Assembly (NCBI RefSeq): GCF_001457475.1
Contig: NZ_LN831029.1
Span: 248,001-312,000, forward strand
Direction: 5' to 3'
Length of the DNA stretch: 64,000 nucleotides
Source of the DNA: Achromobacter xylosoxidans
GTDB lineage: Bacteria > Pseudomonadota > Gammaproteobacteria > Burkholderiales > Burkholderiaceae_B
The notes under the pieces were generated by a model. The model was not told where the DNA came from. It saw only the letters and a program-made list of their open reading frames with translations, and searched no databases. Position 1 is the stretch's first letter. The number at the start of each line of letters is the position of its first letter. Position numbers and translations under genes: made by a program. Positions 1 through 11,272 of this stretch are shown piece by piece.

Positions 1-1
1 G

Positions 2-520
2 CGCTCCACCATCAGCACGCTGCGCGCCTTTGTCGATTCGGCCGCCAACCTGGACCTGGGCGCGGTGCGCGAAAGCGGCGCGGCGTCGCCGCTGGAAGTG
101 GTGCTGGGCCTGAAGCCGGCCCCTGCCGCCAAGCGCGCGCCGCAAGGCGCGTCGCAAGAGGCCGCGGGCGCCGCGAAGGCTGAGGCCAAGGCTCCCGAGT
201 CCGACGGCGGCGCGGCCGGCGCCCAGCCCGCCATGAGCGAGCAGATGGGCGCGGCGGCGCAGTCGGCCTCCAAGGCCTGGTGGGACCTGCTGCAACAGCA
301 ATTCAACCAGATCGCGGCGGCCACGGCCGCATCGATGCCCGGCAGCCAGCCGGCGCCCGAGGCCGACAAGTCCAAGGCCAAGCCGGGCGGCCCGCAGGCC
401 GCGGCCGCCCCGGCGGCCAAGGCTGCCAAGACGGTCGCCAAGCCCGCCCGCAAGACCGCGCGCAAACCGGCCGCCAAGGCGGCCACCAAGAACAGCGGGC
501 CTGCCGACGGCAAGCCCTGA
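2..520 (+). CDS. phaM: PhaM-like PHA granule-associated protein (5' end outside window)
   Basis: The reading frame is open from base 2, so this is the C-terminal ~172 residues of a longer protein. The first residues (STISTLRAFVDSAA) resemble the end of the conserved PhaM N-terminal region; a second conserved-looking stretch (ASKAWWDLLQQQFNQIA) lies mid-way. The tail is rich in Ala, Lys and Pro, with repeated AAK/ARK units like histone H1. In known PhaM proteins such a tail binds DNA and ties polyhydroxyalkanoate granules to the nucleoid, while the N-terminal part activates PHA synthase. The family call rests on these short similarities, and the missing N-terminus prevents a firm assignment. 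The next gene, glmU, starts 63 bases downstream and is functionally unrelated. Confidence 0.6.
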   Translation, partial: RSTISTLRAFVDSAANLDLGAVRESGAASPLEVVLGLKPAPAAKRAPQGASQEAAGAAKAEAKAPESDGGAAGAQPAMSEQMGAAAQSASKAWWDLLQQQFNQIAAATAASMPGSQPAPEADKSKAKPGGPQAAAAPAAKAAKTVAKPARKTARKPAAKAATKNSGPADGKP

Positions 521-583
521 TTTTTTCAATCCCGTCCCGGACCGCCGCATGGCGGTAGCGGGCGCATTCAAATACCGGAACTT

Positions 584-1957
584 ATGCTCAATGTAGTGAT
601 TCTCGCCGCCGGACTCGGCAAGCGCATGCAGTCCGACCTGCCCAAGGTGCTGCACACCCTGGCCGGCAAACCGATGCTGGCCCACGTGCTGGATAGCGCC
701 CGCCAGCTCGAGCCGGCCCGCGTCATCGTGGTGGTCGGCCATGGCGCCGACCGCGTCAAGCAGGCTTTCGCGGGGCAGGACGATCTGCAATTCGCGCTGC
801 AGCAGCCGCAGCAAGGCACCGGCCACGCGGTCCAGCAGGCCGTGCCGCTGCTGCGCGAAGGCGACGGCAAGGACGACGTGACCCTGGTGCTGTACGGCGA
901 CGTGCCGTTGGTGCAGCCCGAGACGCTGCGCCGCCTGCTGCAGGCGCGCGGCAACGGCGCCGCGGTGCTGACCGAAGTGCTGGCCGACTCGACCGGCTAC
1001 GGCCGCATCGTGCGTGACGCCGCCGGCAACGTCTGCCGCATCGTCGAGCACAAGGATGCCTCCGAGGCCGAGCGCGCCATCAAGGAAGTCAACACCGGCA
1101 TCCTGGCCGCGCCCACCGCGCAGCTCAAGGACTGGCTCTCGCGCATCGACAACAACAACGCCCAGGGCGAGTACTACCTGACCGATGTGGTCGGGCTGGC
1201 CGTGGCCGACGGCGTGCCGGTGGGCGCGGCCCAGCCGGACGCATCGTGGGAGACGCTGGGCGTGAACAGCCGCGTGCAGCAGGCCGAACTGGAGCGCCGC
1301 TATCAGGGCGAGCAGGCGCGTCGCCAGCTCGAGGCCGGCGTGACGCTGGCCGACCCCGCCCGTTTCGACGTGCGCGGCACGCTGACTTGCGGCCGTGATG
1401 TGTTCATCGACGTGGGCTGCGTGTTCGAGGGCCAGGTGACGCTGGCCGACGGCGTGCGCGTGGGCCCGCACTGCGTGCTGCGCGACGTCAGCATCGGCGC
1501 GGGCACGCAGATCGAGGCTTTCAGCCATCTGCAGCAGGCCCAGGTCGGCGGCGACGCGCGCATTGGTCCGTACGCCCGCCTGCGTCCGGGCGCCGAACTC
1601 GGCGATCGCACCCATGTCGGCAACTTCGTCGAGATCAAGAAGAGCGTGCTGGGCGCCGACAGCAAGGCCAACCACCTGGCCTACATCGGCGATGCCGACA
1701 TCGGCGCGCGCGTGAACGTGGGCGCGGGCACCATCACCTGCAACTACGACGGCGTCAACAAACACCGCACCGTCATCGAGGACGACGCCTTCATCGGCTC
1801 GGACACGCAACTGGTGGCGCCGGTGCGCGTCGGTCGCGGCGCCACGCTGGGCGCCGGCACCACCCTGACCCGTGATGCGCCGGCCGACAAGCTGACGGTA
1901 TCGCGCGGCAAGCAGGTCACCGTCGACGGTTGGCAACGGCCGGTCAAGAAGTCGTGA
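584..1957 (+). CDS. glmU: Bifunctional GlcNAc-1-P uridyltransferase / glucosamine-1-P acetyltransferase
   Basis: Makes UDP-GlcNAc for peptidoglycan and lipid A: the C-terminal domain acetylates glucosamine-1-phosphate and the N-terminal domain transfers UMP. The 457-residue length matches the family (456 in E. coli). The N-terminal pyrophosphorylase motif LAAGLGKRM is at residues 7-15, followed by the downstream lysine of SDLPK. From about residue 265 the protein is a left-handed beta-helix of hexapeptide repeats, with [27 protein letters not shown] repeats (given here as 330-352) and the probable catalytic His364 in [12 protein letters not shown]. The ATG at 584 is the first in-frame start. 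The stop overlaps the GTG proposed for the MFS gene. GlmS, the preceding enzyme of the pathway, lies 4.6 kb downstream on the same strand. Confidence 0.97.
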   Translation: MLNVVILAAGLGKRMQSDLPKVLHTLAGKPMLAHVLDSARQLEPARVIVVVGHGADRVKQAFAGQDDLQFALQQPQQGTGHAVQQAVPLLREGDGKDDVTLVLYGDVPLVQPETLRRLLQARGNGAAVLTEVLADSTGYGRIVRDAAGNVCRIVEHKDASEAERAIKEVNTGILAAPTAQLKDWLSRIDNNNAQGEYYLTDVVGLAVADGVPVGAAQPDASWETLGVNSRVQQAELERRYQGEQARRQLEAGVTLADPARFDVRGTLTCGRDVFIDVGCVFEGQVTLADGVRVGPHCVLRDVSIGAGTQIEAFSHLQQAQVGGDARIGPYARLRPGAELGDRTHVGNFVEIKKSVLGADSKANHLAYIGDADIGARVNVGAGTITCNYDGVNKHRTVIEDDAFIGSDTQLVAPVRVGRGATLGAGTTLTRDAPADKLTVSRGKQVTVDGWQRPVKKS

Positions 1958-3345
1958 CCGCGCCGGCGTCCCCGGCGCCGGCGGGCAAGTCCAAGCCTGC
2001 CGCGCCGGACGGTTTGCCGGCGCCGCGCCGCTACTGGGCGGCGGCGACCGTGATGACGGGCATCAGCCTGTCGGTGCTGGATACCACCATCGCCAACGTC
2101 GCGCTGCCGACCATCGCGGCCGACTTGAATGCCTCGCCGGCGCAGGCGGTGTGGGTGGTCAATGCCTACAACCTGGCGGTGGTGATGATGCTGCTGCCGT
2201 TGTCGGCCCTGGCCGAGCGCATCGGTTTCCGGCGCATGTTCACCTTCGGGCTGGTGCTTTTCACCCTGGCCTCGCTGGGCTGCGCGCTGGCCGGCACGCT
2301 GGCGCAACTGACGGCGGCGCGCGTGTTCCAGGGCGTGGGCGCGGCGACGCTGATGTGCCTGTTCGGCGGCCTGGTGCGCAACATCTATCCGCTCAAGATG
2401 CTGGGGCGCGGCATCAGCATCAACGCCACCACGGTGGCGGTGATGTCGGTGCTGGGGCCGACGATCGGCTCGGCGATCCTGTCGGTGGCGCCCTGGCCGT
2501 GGATCTTCGCCGTCAACCTGCCCATCTGCGTGTTGGCCATGTTCGGCCTGCGCCACCTGCCGGAAGTGCCGCGCAACGACGTGCGGCTGGACTGGATCAG
2601 CGCGCTGCTGTGCATGGCGACGCTGGGCGTGTTCATTTCCGGCATCGACATGATGGGCGAGGACCTGCTGCGCGGGATCGGCCTGGTGGCGATTGCCGCC
2701 GTGGCGGGCCTGGTACTGGTGCGCCGCGCCAGCCGCCAGCCCGCGCCGCTGGTGCCGGTGGACCTGCTGCGCATCCGGCCGCTGGCGTTCGCGGTGGGGG
2801 CGTCGGCCTGCACCTTTGCGGCGCAGATGGCCTCGTATGTGTCGCTGCCTTTCTATTTCCAGCAGGTGCTGGGACGGCCGTATCTCGAGGTGGGCATGCT
2901 GATGGGCGCCTGGCCGGTGGGCACGGCGTTGATCGCGCCGCTGGCCGGCCGCCTGTCGGACCGCTACTCCGCCGCCACCCTGAGCGGCGTGGGCGCGGCG
3001 ACCATGGTGATCGGCATGCTGTGGCTGGCGGCGCTGCCCGCCTCCGTCGGCAACGTGCCCATCATCGCCGGCATGTTCGTGGCGGGCGTGGGCTTTGGTT
3101 TCTTCCAGACGCCGAACAACCGCGCCATGCTGTCGGCCGCGCCGCGCGTGCGCAGCGGCGCGGCCGGCGGCCTGCAGGCGACCACCCGGGTGTTCGGGCA
3201 GAGCTTCGGCACGGCGCTGGTGGCGATCGCTTTCAGTGTCAGCGCGGCGCACGGACCGGGGCTGGCCCTGGTGCTGGGCACGATCTGCGCGGCGCTGGCG
3301 GTGGTCGTGAACACGGTGCGCTTCAGCAAGCTGCGGGCGCCCTAG
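1954..3345 (+). CDS. MFS drug/metabolite exporter, DHA2 (EmrB/QacA) type
   Basis: Integral inner-membrane proton antiporter of about 460 residues with roughly 14 hydrophobic segments, the DHA2 pattern. The first membrane segment carries the family-typical [16 protein letters not shown], followed by [20 protein letters not shown] and a loop ERIGFRRMF equivalent to motif [17 protein letters not shown] and the late [17 protein letters not shown] also fit. No ATG lies near the N-terminus. I prefer GTG 1954 because it forms a GTGA overlap with the glmU stop; a TTG at 1930 is the upstream alternative. Translation is therefore probably coupled to glmU. The substrate cannot be read from the sequence. 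Confidence 0.85.
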   Translation: MTAPASPAPAGKSKPAAPDGLPAPRRYWAAATVMTGISLSVLDTTIANVALPTIAADLNASPAQAVWVVNAYNLAVVMMLLPLSALAERIGFRRMFTFGLVLFTLASLGCALAGTLAQLTAARVFQGVGAATLMCLFGGLVRNIYPLKMLGRGISINATTVAVMSVLGPTIGSAILSVAPWPWIFAVNLPICVLAMFGLRHLPEVPRNDVRLDWISALLCMATLGVFISGIDMMGEDLLRGIGLVAIAAVAGLVLVRRASRQPAPLVPVDLLRIRPLAFAVGASACTFAAQMASYVSLPFYFQQVLGRPYLEVGMLMGAWPVGTALIAPLAGRLSDRYSAATLSGVGAATMVIGMLWLAALPASVGNVPIIAGMFVAGVGFGFFQTPNNRAMLSAAPRVRSGAAGGLQATTRVFGQSFGTALVAIAFSVSAAHGPGLALVLGTICAALAVVVNTVRFSKLRAP

Positions 3346-3372
3346 CGCCAGCCGATCGCCGCGGGCGCCGCG

Positions 3373-3402
3373 TTCCGGGCGGGCTGGCGGCCCTTCTATA
3401 AT
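3373..3402 (+). promoter_or_regulatory. Probable sigma-70 promoter for ugd
   Basis: A perfect -10 hexamer TATAAT is at 3397-3402. The best -35 candidate, TTCCGG at 3373-3378, is poor and sits 18 bases upstream. The ugd start codon is 64 bases after the -10. The 120-base gap after the MFS gene supports a new transcription unit here. Confidence 0.4.
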
Positions 3403-3465
3403 GGCGACCGGCGCTGGGGCAGGATGCCCGGGCGCGACGATTACCTATTTTTAAGGCGTTCAGGC

Positions 3466-4784
<1,319 letters not shown>

Positions 4785-4788
<4 letters not shown>

Positions 4789-5846
4789 AGATCCTGCAGC
4801 TCAACTTCGAGAAGGGGTGGCGCGGCGGCGAACGCCAGACGCTGTACTGCATGCGGGCGTTCCGCAATGCCGGCCACCAGGTCGAAGTGCTGTGCCGCGA
4901 GGGCGGCCCGCTGGCCGAGCGCGTGCGCCAGGAGGGCTTCGTGGCGCACCCCGTCCGCAACGTGCCGGCGCAGCTGGCATTCCTGGCGCGCGCGGGCAGC
5001 GGCTACGACATCATCCACGCCCAGACCGCCAACACCGTCACCTGGGCGGTGCTGACCAAGTGGCTGCACCGCCGCCCGGTGGCGTTCTCGCGCCGCACTT
5101 CGTTCGTGGTCAAGCCCAACGAGGAATGGAAGACCGGCTACAAGTGGCGCCACACCGACCTGTTCGTGGCCATCAGCGACATGGCCGCGAGCGAACCGCG
5201 TCGCCTGGGGCTGGATCCGGTCATCATCCGCAGCGCGGTCGAGCCGCACCGGATCAACCAGGAAAACGTCGCCGCGCTGGTGCGCGAATTTGGCCTGGAA
5301 GGCAAGAAGGTCATGGCCACGTCGGCCGCGCTGATCCGCGACAAGGATCCGGTGACGCTGGTGCGGGCGGTGGCCGAACTGGCGAAGACGCGGCGCGATT
5401 TCGTCTTCCTGCACTTCGGCGCCGGCGGCGATCGCGAGCAGCAGGCGCGCGACGAGGCGCGGGCGCTGGGGGTCGAGGACGTCTACCGTTTCGCGGGCTT
5501 TCGCAAGGGCGTCGAGGATTTCTACAGCATCCTCGACGTGTTCGTCATGAGCTCCGAGGAAGAGGCGCTGGGCAGCAGCGTGCTGGACGCCTTCCTGCAG
5601 CGGGTGCCGGTGGTGTCCACCGATGCCGGCGGCCTGAAGGAAAGCCTGGCCGACGGGCGCGGCGTGCTGTGCGCGGTGGCCGACTTCCACGCCATGGCCC
5701 AGGGCATGGCGCGCTGCCTGGATGACGCCGCGTTCCGCCAGGAAATCACCGAGCGCGCGTATCAGTACGTGCGCGACGAGCACGACGTGCAGAAGATGGG
5801 CAATCGCTATCTGGCGCAGTTCGAGCGGCTGCTGGCGGCGCGCTAG
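4785..5846 (+). CDS. Glycosyltransferase family 4 (GT-B fold)
   Basis: 353-residue retaining glycosyltransferase with two Rossmann-like halves. The N-terminal half starts [18 protein letters not shown], the glycine-rich acceptor-side loop of GT4 enzymes. The C-terminal half holds the nucleotide-sugar site with [18 protein letters not shown] and DAGGLKESL (the E-x7-E region). It has no signal peptide and should act on the cytoplasmic face of the inner membrane. The start is fixed by the ATGA overlap with ugd, which suggests that the donor is UDP-glucuronate or that both serve one surface polysaccharide or LPS core; this is inference. The gene ends 27 bases from the convergent Lrp gene. Confidence 0.88.
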
Positions 5847-5873
5847 CGGCGTCGCGGCCCGACCGACCGGCTC

Positions 5874-6362
5874 CTATCCGCGCGGATCGATACGGGTCTC
5901 GAACTTGGCGCGATGCACCGAGAAGAACGTGCGCACGTTGCGCACGTTGGCGTGCGCGGTGAAGGCGCGGTGCGCCAGCGCGTGATAGGCCGGCATGTCC
6001 TTGACCTGCGCGATCACCACGAAATCCGGTCCCGGCGACACGCGGTAGCACTGCAGCACCGCCGGTTCGGCCAGCATGATCCGTTCGAAGGCGCCCAGGC
6101 TTTCGGCCGCCTGCACGTCCAGCGTGATCTCGACGATGGCCGTCAGCGTGCTGCCCAGCTTGTCTGGCGCCAGGATGGCCACCTGGCGCGCAATCACGCC
6201 TTCTTCCACCAGGCGCCGCACCCGTCGCAGGCAGGTCGGCGGCGAGGCGTGCACGCGCGCGGCCAGTTCCTGGTTGGTCAGCGAGTTGTCGTCTTGCAAC
6301 TGTTCCAGGATGCGCAGGTCCAGATCGTCCAACTCAGGCAGGGTGACCGGCTGGTTTTGCAT
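5874..6362 (-). CDS. Lrp/AsnC family transcriptional regulator
   Basis: 162-residue feast/famine regulator. The N-terminal AsnC helix-turn-helix is LDLRILEQLQDDNSLTNQEL followed by ARVHASPPTCLRRVRRLVEEGVI (about residues 13-60); the C-terminal RAM ligand-binding domain contains SPGPDFVVIAQVKDMPAYHAL. Such proteins form octameric assemblies and respond to amino acids. It is convergent with the glycosyltransferase and divergent from glmS, with an AT-rich, repeat-containing spacer of 151 bases between the two start codons. Autoregulation is likely because one copy of a 10-bp repeat overlaps its own start codon. The effector amino acid and the targets are not visible. Confidence 0.93.
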   Translation of the reverse strand: MQNQPVTLPELDDLDLRILEQLQDDNSLTNQELAARVHASPPTCLRRVRRLVEEGVIARQVAILAPDKLGSTLTAIVEITLDVQAAESLGAFERIMLAEPAVLQCYRVSPGPDFVVIAQVKDMPAYHALAHRAFTAHANVRNVRTFFSVHRAKFETRIDPRG

Positions 6363-6462
6363 GATTAATTCATGAATGCATGATTAGTGAAATATTATTT
6401 AATCACAAATATGTAAGTGAATAAACTGTCAAATATGACCAGATAAAGAAATCAAATTTCTT
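6358..6462. promoter_or_regulatory. Lrp-glmS intergenic control region with repeats and palindromes
   Basis: A sharply AT-rich stretch in high-GC surroundings. TGCATGATTA occurs twice (6358-6367 and 6377-6386, a 19-base period). TGATTA at 6381-6386 is mirrored by TAATCA at 6400-6405 around the inner palindrome AAATATTATTT (6390-6400). Nearer glmS, AAGAAAT (6446-6452) and ATTTCTT (6456-6462) form a 7-bp inverted repeat with a 3-base spacer. AT-rich phased imperfect palindromes are typical Lrp-family targets. No convincing -35/-10 pair for glmS was found. Confidence 0.5.
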
Positions 6463-6513
6463 GGCGGGACGCGCACAATGCGTTCCGTACTCGAACTTTC
6501 AGGAGTCTCTCCT

Positions 6514-8346
<1,833 letters not shown>

Positions 8347-8350
8347 TGCC

Positions 8351-8450
8351 TCGGGGCGTGGCCCCGATGTTGAAAACGAGAAATAAGGTCGGTGTCTCGA
8401 CAACGCCCGACGCGACTTTCCGCATTTGAAGAGCGTTGTCTCTCGACACC
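8351..8450 (+). other. Structured glmS 3' region: two stem-loops before the terminator
   Basis: Starting 4 bases after the glmS stop, TCGGGGC (8351-8357) and GCCCCGA (8361-8367) form a perfect 7-bp stem with loop GTG. Next, GGTGTCTCGACAACGC (8391-8406) pairs imperfectly with GCGTTGTCTCTCGACACC (8433-8450): GGTGTC/GACACC and ACAACGC/GCGTTGT are exact, and a 26-base loop lies between. A true terminator stem follows at once. This is more structure than termination needs, so an mRNA stability element or 3'-derived small RNA is possible. Confidence 0.45.
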
Positions 8451-8451
8451 T

Positions 8452-8480
8452 GGGCCGCCATCAAGGCGGCCTTTTTCTTT
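8452..8480 (+). terminator. Rho-independent terminator of glmS
   Basis: GGCCGCC (8453-8459), loop ATCAA, GGCGGCC (8465-8471), then TTTTTCTTT. It is a textbook intrinsic terminator 105 bases after the glmS stop. It lies just before the convergent oxidoreductase gene, whose stop is at 8488. Confidence 0.92.
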
Positions 8481-8487
8481 GTGCCGT

Positions 8488-9507
8488 TCAGCGGTCGACG
8501 CGGATCACGATCTTGCCGAAGTGACGGCCCGAGGCCAGGCGCTCGAACGCGGCCGGCGCCTCGTCGAAACCGTAGACCCGGTCTATCACCGGCGCGATGC
8601 CGGCGCTGTCGACCAGCCGCGTCACATCTTCCAGCATCTTGCGGCTGCCCACCAGAATGCCCTCCAGGCGCTTGTGGCCGGCGATCAACGCCAAGGGCGA
8701 GACCGGCACCGAGTCGAAACCGCTGACACCGCCGATGATGCCGACCGCGCCGCCATGCCGGACCGCCGCGACCGAGCGTTCCAGCGTGCCCTCGCCGCCG
8801 ACTTCCAGCACCACGTGGGCGCCTTCGCCGCCGGTGACGCGCAGCACTTCGTCCTGCCATTCGGGGGCGTCGCGGTAGTTGATCACGTGGTGCGCGCCCA
8901 ACTCGCGCGCCCGCGCCAGTTTCTCGTTGCTGGACGAGGTGATGATGGCGCGCAGGCCCGCAGCCTTGGCCAGTTGCAGGCCCCAGATCGATACCCCGCC
9001 GGTGCCCAGCAGCAAGGCGGTCTGGCCGGCTTTGGCGCGTCCCGCGACGAACAGGGCGCTCCAGGCGGTGACGGCGGCGCATGGCAAGGTCGCGGCCTGT
9101 TCATCCGAGAGCGAATCGGGAATGGCGACCAGGGAGTGCTCGGAGAAAATGACCTCGCTGGCCAGCACGCCGTCGCTGGCGGCGCCCGGCACCCGCGCGG
9201 TGTTGACGGGGTCGGACTCGCCATCGATCCAGTCCGGAAAGAAGGCGCCCATCACCCGGTCGCCCGGCCGGTAGCGTGTGACCCCGGCGCCGACGTCCAC
9301 GACTTCACCAGCGGCGTCGGACGCTGGAATGACGGGGGCGTCCGCCGGTTTCAGGTAGCCGCCACGCGCGACCATCAGGTCGCGGAAGTTCAGCGAAACG
9401 GCCTTGACGCGCACGCGCACCTCATGGGGACCGGGGGCGCGCGCTGCCAGCGCCCCGCGTTGCAACGAGCCGATACCCTGGCCGGCGGTGATCCGATATG
9501 CCTGCAT
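8488..9507 (-). CDS. Zinc-type alcohol dehydrogenase-like / quinone oxidoreductase-like (MDR) protein
   Basis: 339-residue medium-chain dehydrogenase/reductase. The N-terminal GroES-like domain contains GPHEVRVRVKAVSLNFRDLMV and the Rossmann domain contains LLGTGGVSIWGLQLAKAAG (about residues 168-186), followed by a GAHHVINYR segment near the cofactor 2'-phosphate pocket, so NADPH is likely. The catalytic-zinc Cys of classical alcohol dehydrogenases is replaced in the NFRDLMV region and the four-Cys structural-zinc lobe is absent. This puts it with NAD(P)H:quinone reductase-like, zinc-free members. The start is MQAYRI at 9507, with AGAGGA upstream; a longer frame begins at 9543. It stands alone, convergent with glmS. 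The substrate is unknown. Confidence 0.85.
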   Translation of the reverse strand: MQAYRITAGQGIGSLQRGALAARAPGPHEVRVRVKAVSLNFRDLMVARGGYLKPADAPVIPASDAAGEVVDVGAGVTRYRPGDRVMGAFFPDWIDGESDPVNTARVPGAASDGVLASEVIFSEHSLVAIPDSLSDEQAATLPCAAVTAWSALFVAGRAKAGQTALLLGTGGVSIWGLQLAKAAGLRAIITSSSNEKLARARELGAHHVINYRDAPEWQDEVLRVTGGEGAHVVLEVGGEGTLERSVAAVRHGGAVGIIGGVSGFDSVPVSPLALIAGHKRLEGILVGSRKMLEDVTRLVDSAGIAPVIDRVYGFDEAPAAFERLASGRHFGKIVIRVDR

Positions 9508-9687
9508 GGTGATGTCCTCTGTCTTGGTTCCAGAGAGCCGCACGGCGCGGCCCAGTGCCCGTAAGATATCCGGGACCCGCGCTATCCAGTGACGTCATGA
9601 ATTCCCTTCAATGTTGCCTGCAAGGAACCAGTGAGGTCGCTACGCCAACTCCCGCCAGGCCATTGCCACTTACATTGCCTCCATCCG

Positions 9688-10530
9688 CTACCGCGGCGTC
9701 GGGCGTGGATCGCATTGAATGGTGTAGCGAAGGAGATGGTTCATGCGCCGGAGGGCGGGGATCGCGAGCATGATGCCGATGGATATTCTCGACAGCAGGG
9801 AAAACCGCGCGACGTCATCGCGGCGATAGCAGTCGGCCTCTTCGGCCAGTTTCAGCGGCGGCGCGAGTGCCTCCAGCTCACGCGGGTCGTCGATCCCCCA
9901 CTTCAACTGCGCGCCGGTGGCGCGCACCGACGGAATGCGCTGGACGAAGCGAACGCCCAGGGAACTGAGCGCGTCACAGATGAATTCCCCGTGTTGAAAC
10001 CTGGAAACGATACCCCCGAGTAGCGCCCTGACGTCGTCTCGCGACAGGTACATCAGCAGGCCCTCCGCGATTACGAGCACCGGCAGGTCGGCGGGAACCT
10101 GCTCAAGCCACGCGACATCCTGGACAGCGGATGCGATCAGGAAATAGCCTTCCTGCATCGCGAAAAGCCGACGCCGAAGGTCGACCACCTCGGGGTAGTC
10201 GACGTCGTACCAGCGCACGCCTGGCGCTGGGGCGATGCGGAAGTAGCGCGTATCCAGCCCGCAACCCAGGTGAAGTACGACGCATCGAGGATGGCGTTCG
10301 ATGAAGCGGCGCGCCCATTCGTCAAGATGGTGGGCGCGCATCGCCAGACCGATCATCATGTCGCGGCCGACCTTGAGCCTGGCGAAGTCATAATCGATGC
10401 GTTTCACCGCTTCCGCGGCATAGCGGTCGTTCAGGAGCGAGTCGCCCAGTTCGGATTCGCCGGCCTTCGCGAACAGCGTGATCAGCAGGGTCTCCTTCTC
10501 CTGCGTCAGGTGCACTTTCTCTGGTTTCAT
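9688..10530 (-). CDS. Class I SAM-dependent O-methyltransferase, LCM/TcmP type
   Basis: 280 residues. The SAM-binding signature is VVLHLGCGLDTRYFR (about residues 86-100), then WYDVDYPEVVDLRR with the acidic ribose contact, and VIAEGLLMYLS, the family-typical motif of leucine carboxyl methyltransferase-like enzymes such as TcmP and PpmA. Members O-methylate carboxyl groups, often in secondary metabolites. The ATG at 10530 has GAGGGTAG before it; a longer frame to 10599 has no ribosome site. The gene is divergent from the Rrf2 regulator and its upstream DNA holds that regulator's candidate operator (10579-10596). G+C content and codon choice look looser than in flanking genes, a sign of acquisition. 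The methylated substrate is unknown. Confidence 0.82.
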   Translation of the reverse strand: MKPEKVHLTQEKETLLITLFAKAGESELGDSLLNDRYAAEAVKRIDYDFARLKVGRDMMIGLAMRAHHLDEWARRFIERHPRCVVLHLGCGLDTRYFRIAPAPGVRWYDVDYPEVVDLRRRLFAMQEGYFLIASAVQDVAWLEQVPADLPVLVIAEGLLMYLSRDDVRALLGGIVSRFQHGEFICDALSSLGVRFVQRIPSVRATGAQLKWGIDDPRELEALAPPLKLAEEADCYRRDDVARFSLLSRISIGIMLAIPALRRMNHLLRYTIQCDPRPTPR

Positions 10531-10563
10531 TGCGCTACCCTCATTGATGTGCCGCGTCGTTGG

Positions 10564-10596
10564 TTGACGGTGCAATTTATCTAGATATAATTTATC
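10564..10596 (+). promoter_or_regulatory. Promoter of the Rrf2 gene with overlapping 18-bp operator
   Basis: TTGACG (10564-10569), a 16-base spacer and TATAAT (10586-10591) form a strong rightward sigma-70 promoter, 130 bases before the Rrf2 start. ATCTAGATATAATTTATC (10579-10596) covers the -10. It matches a site before the MFS exporter (11250-11267) at 15 of 18 bases. It also lies 49 bases upstream of the divergent methyltransferase start, so one bound regulator could control both directions. Confidence 0.7.
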
Positions 10597-10729
10597 CAAA
10601 TTAAAGCGGCGAAGCTACCTGCTGGATGGTGCGCGAAACAGCCCGTCGTTGCGGATGTTGGCCTATCGATGGCAACAGCGCTGCATGCGTTGCGTAATTT
10701 CATGTCGATCACTGGAAATTGTAAATAGC

Positions 10730-11209
10730 ATGAAGATGAGCGAAGGTGTTGAATGGGCATTGCACTGTTGCCTGACCCTGGCGTGGGTCGGCAATGACGG
10801 GCCGGTGCCGACATCCAGGCTCGCCGCCGCATTCGAACTGCCTTCGCACTATCTGAACAAGTTTCTCCAGAGTCTGGTGCGTGCCGGAATTTTCACTTCT
10901 TCGGCGGGCGCCAAGGGGGGCTTTCAACTCGCGAAGTCTCCCGAGGCGATCTCCCTGTTGGATGTCGTGATGGCCATCGAGGGAGATGAGTGGGCATTCC
11001 GGTGCACCGAAATCAGGCAGCGTGGCGCGGGATGTCTTGCCAAGCCAAACGACTTCGCGCGTCCCTGTGGAATCGCCGCCGCCATGCAGCGAGCCGAGAC
11101 CGCATGGAGAAAGGAACTGGCCGCGCAGACCATTGCCGATCTGATAAAGGCATCTCCGCCATCAGGGAGCCAGCGAATGAAGCAATGGTATGCGGGCTAT
11201 TCAAGCTAG
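10730..11209 (+). CDS. Rrf2 family transcriptional regulator with three cysteines
   Basis: 159 residues. The family-typical start MKMSEGVEWALHCC at 10730 is chosen over a frame beginning at 10649. The winged helix-turn-helix uses TSRLAAAFELPSHYLNKFLQ, with the Rrf2 wing SSAGAKGGFQLAKSP. Cys92, Cys102 and Cys113 (FRCTEIRQRGAGC then ARPCGI) lie where IscR/NsrR-like members bind an iron-sulfur cluster. Spacing differs from IscR, so a cluster or a thiol switch are both possible. It sits between a divergent methyltransferase and a co-directional MFS exporter, with matching sites near both, and is probably their local repressor and its own. An intrinsic terminator follows its stop. Confidence 0.88.
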   Translation: MKMSEGVEWALHCCLTLAWVGNDGPVPTSRLAAAFELPSHYLNKFLQSLVRAGIFTSSAGAKGGFQLAKSPEAISLLDVVMAIEGDEWAFRCTEIRQRGAGCLAKPNDFARPCGIAAAMQRAETAWRKELAAQTIADLIKASPPSGSQRMKQWYAGYSS

Positions 11210-11216
11210 CCGTCGG

Positions 11217-11240
11217 AAAAGAGGGTTTCCCTCTTTTTTT
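11217..11240 (+). terminator. Rho-independent terminator after the Rrf2 gene
   Basis: AAAGAGGG (11218-11225), loop TTT, CCCTCTTT (11229-11236) running into four more T residues. It separates the regulator from the exporter 33 bases further on, so the exporter needs either its own promoter or read-through. Confidence 0.88.
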
Positions 11241-11249
11241 GGTTCGTTA

Positions 11250-11267
11250 ATCTAGATATTAAATATC
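11250..11267 (+). promoter_or_regulatory. Second copy of the Rrf2-locus operator, before the MFS gene
   Basis: ATCTAGATATTAAATATC ends 5 bases before the exporter start at 11273. It contains the 13-bp palindrome GATATTAAATATC (11255-11267) and matches 10579-10596 at 15 of 18 bases. Being this close to the start codon, a bound protein would block transcription initiation or elongation directly. If transcription starts here the mRNA would be nearly leaderless. Confidence 0.65.
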
Positions 11268-11272
11268 CTGAT

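Noticed and set aside
541..556. ACCGCC-GCAT-GGCGGT hairpin between phaM and glmU
   Set aside because: Short stem with no T tract after it; could be chance in high-GC DNA.
6363..6513. glmS ribozyme or riboswitch
   Set aside because: The leader is about 150 bases, AT-rich, and shows none of the ribozyme's pairing elements; that ribozyme is known from Firmicutes.
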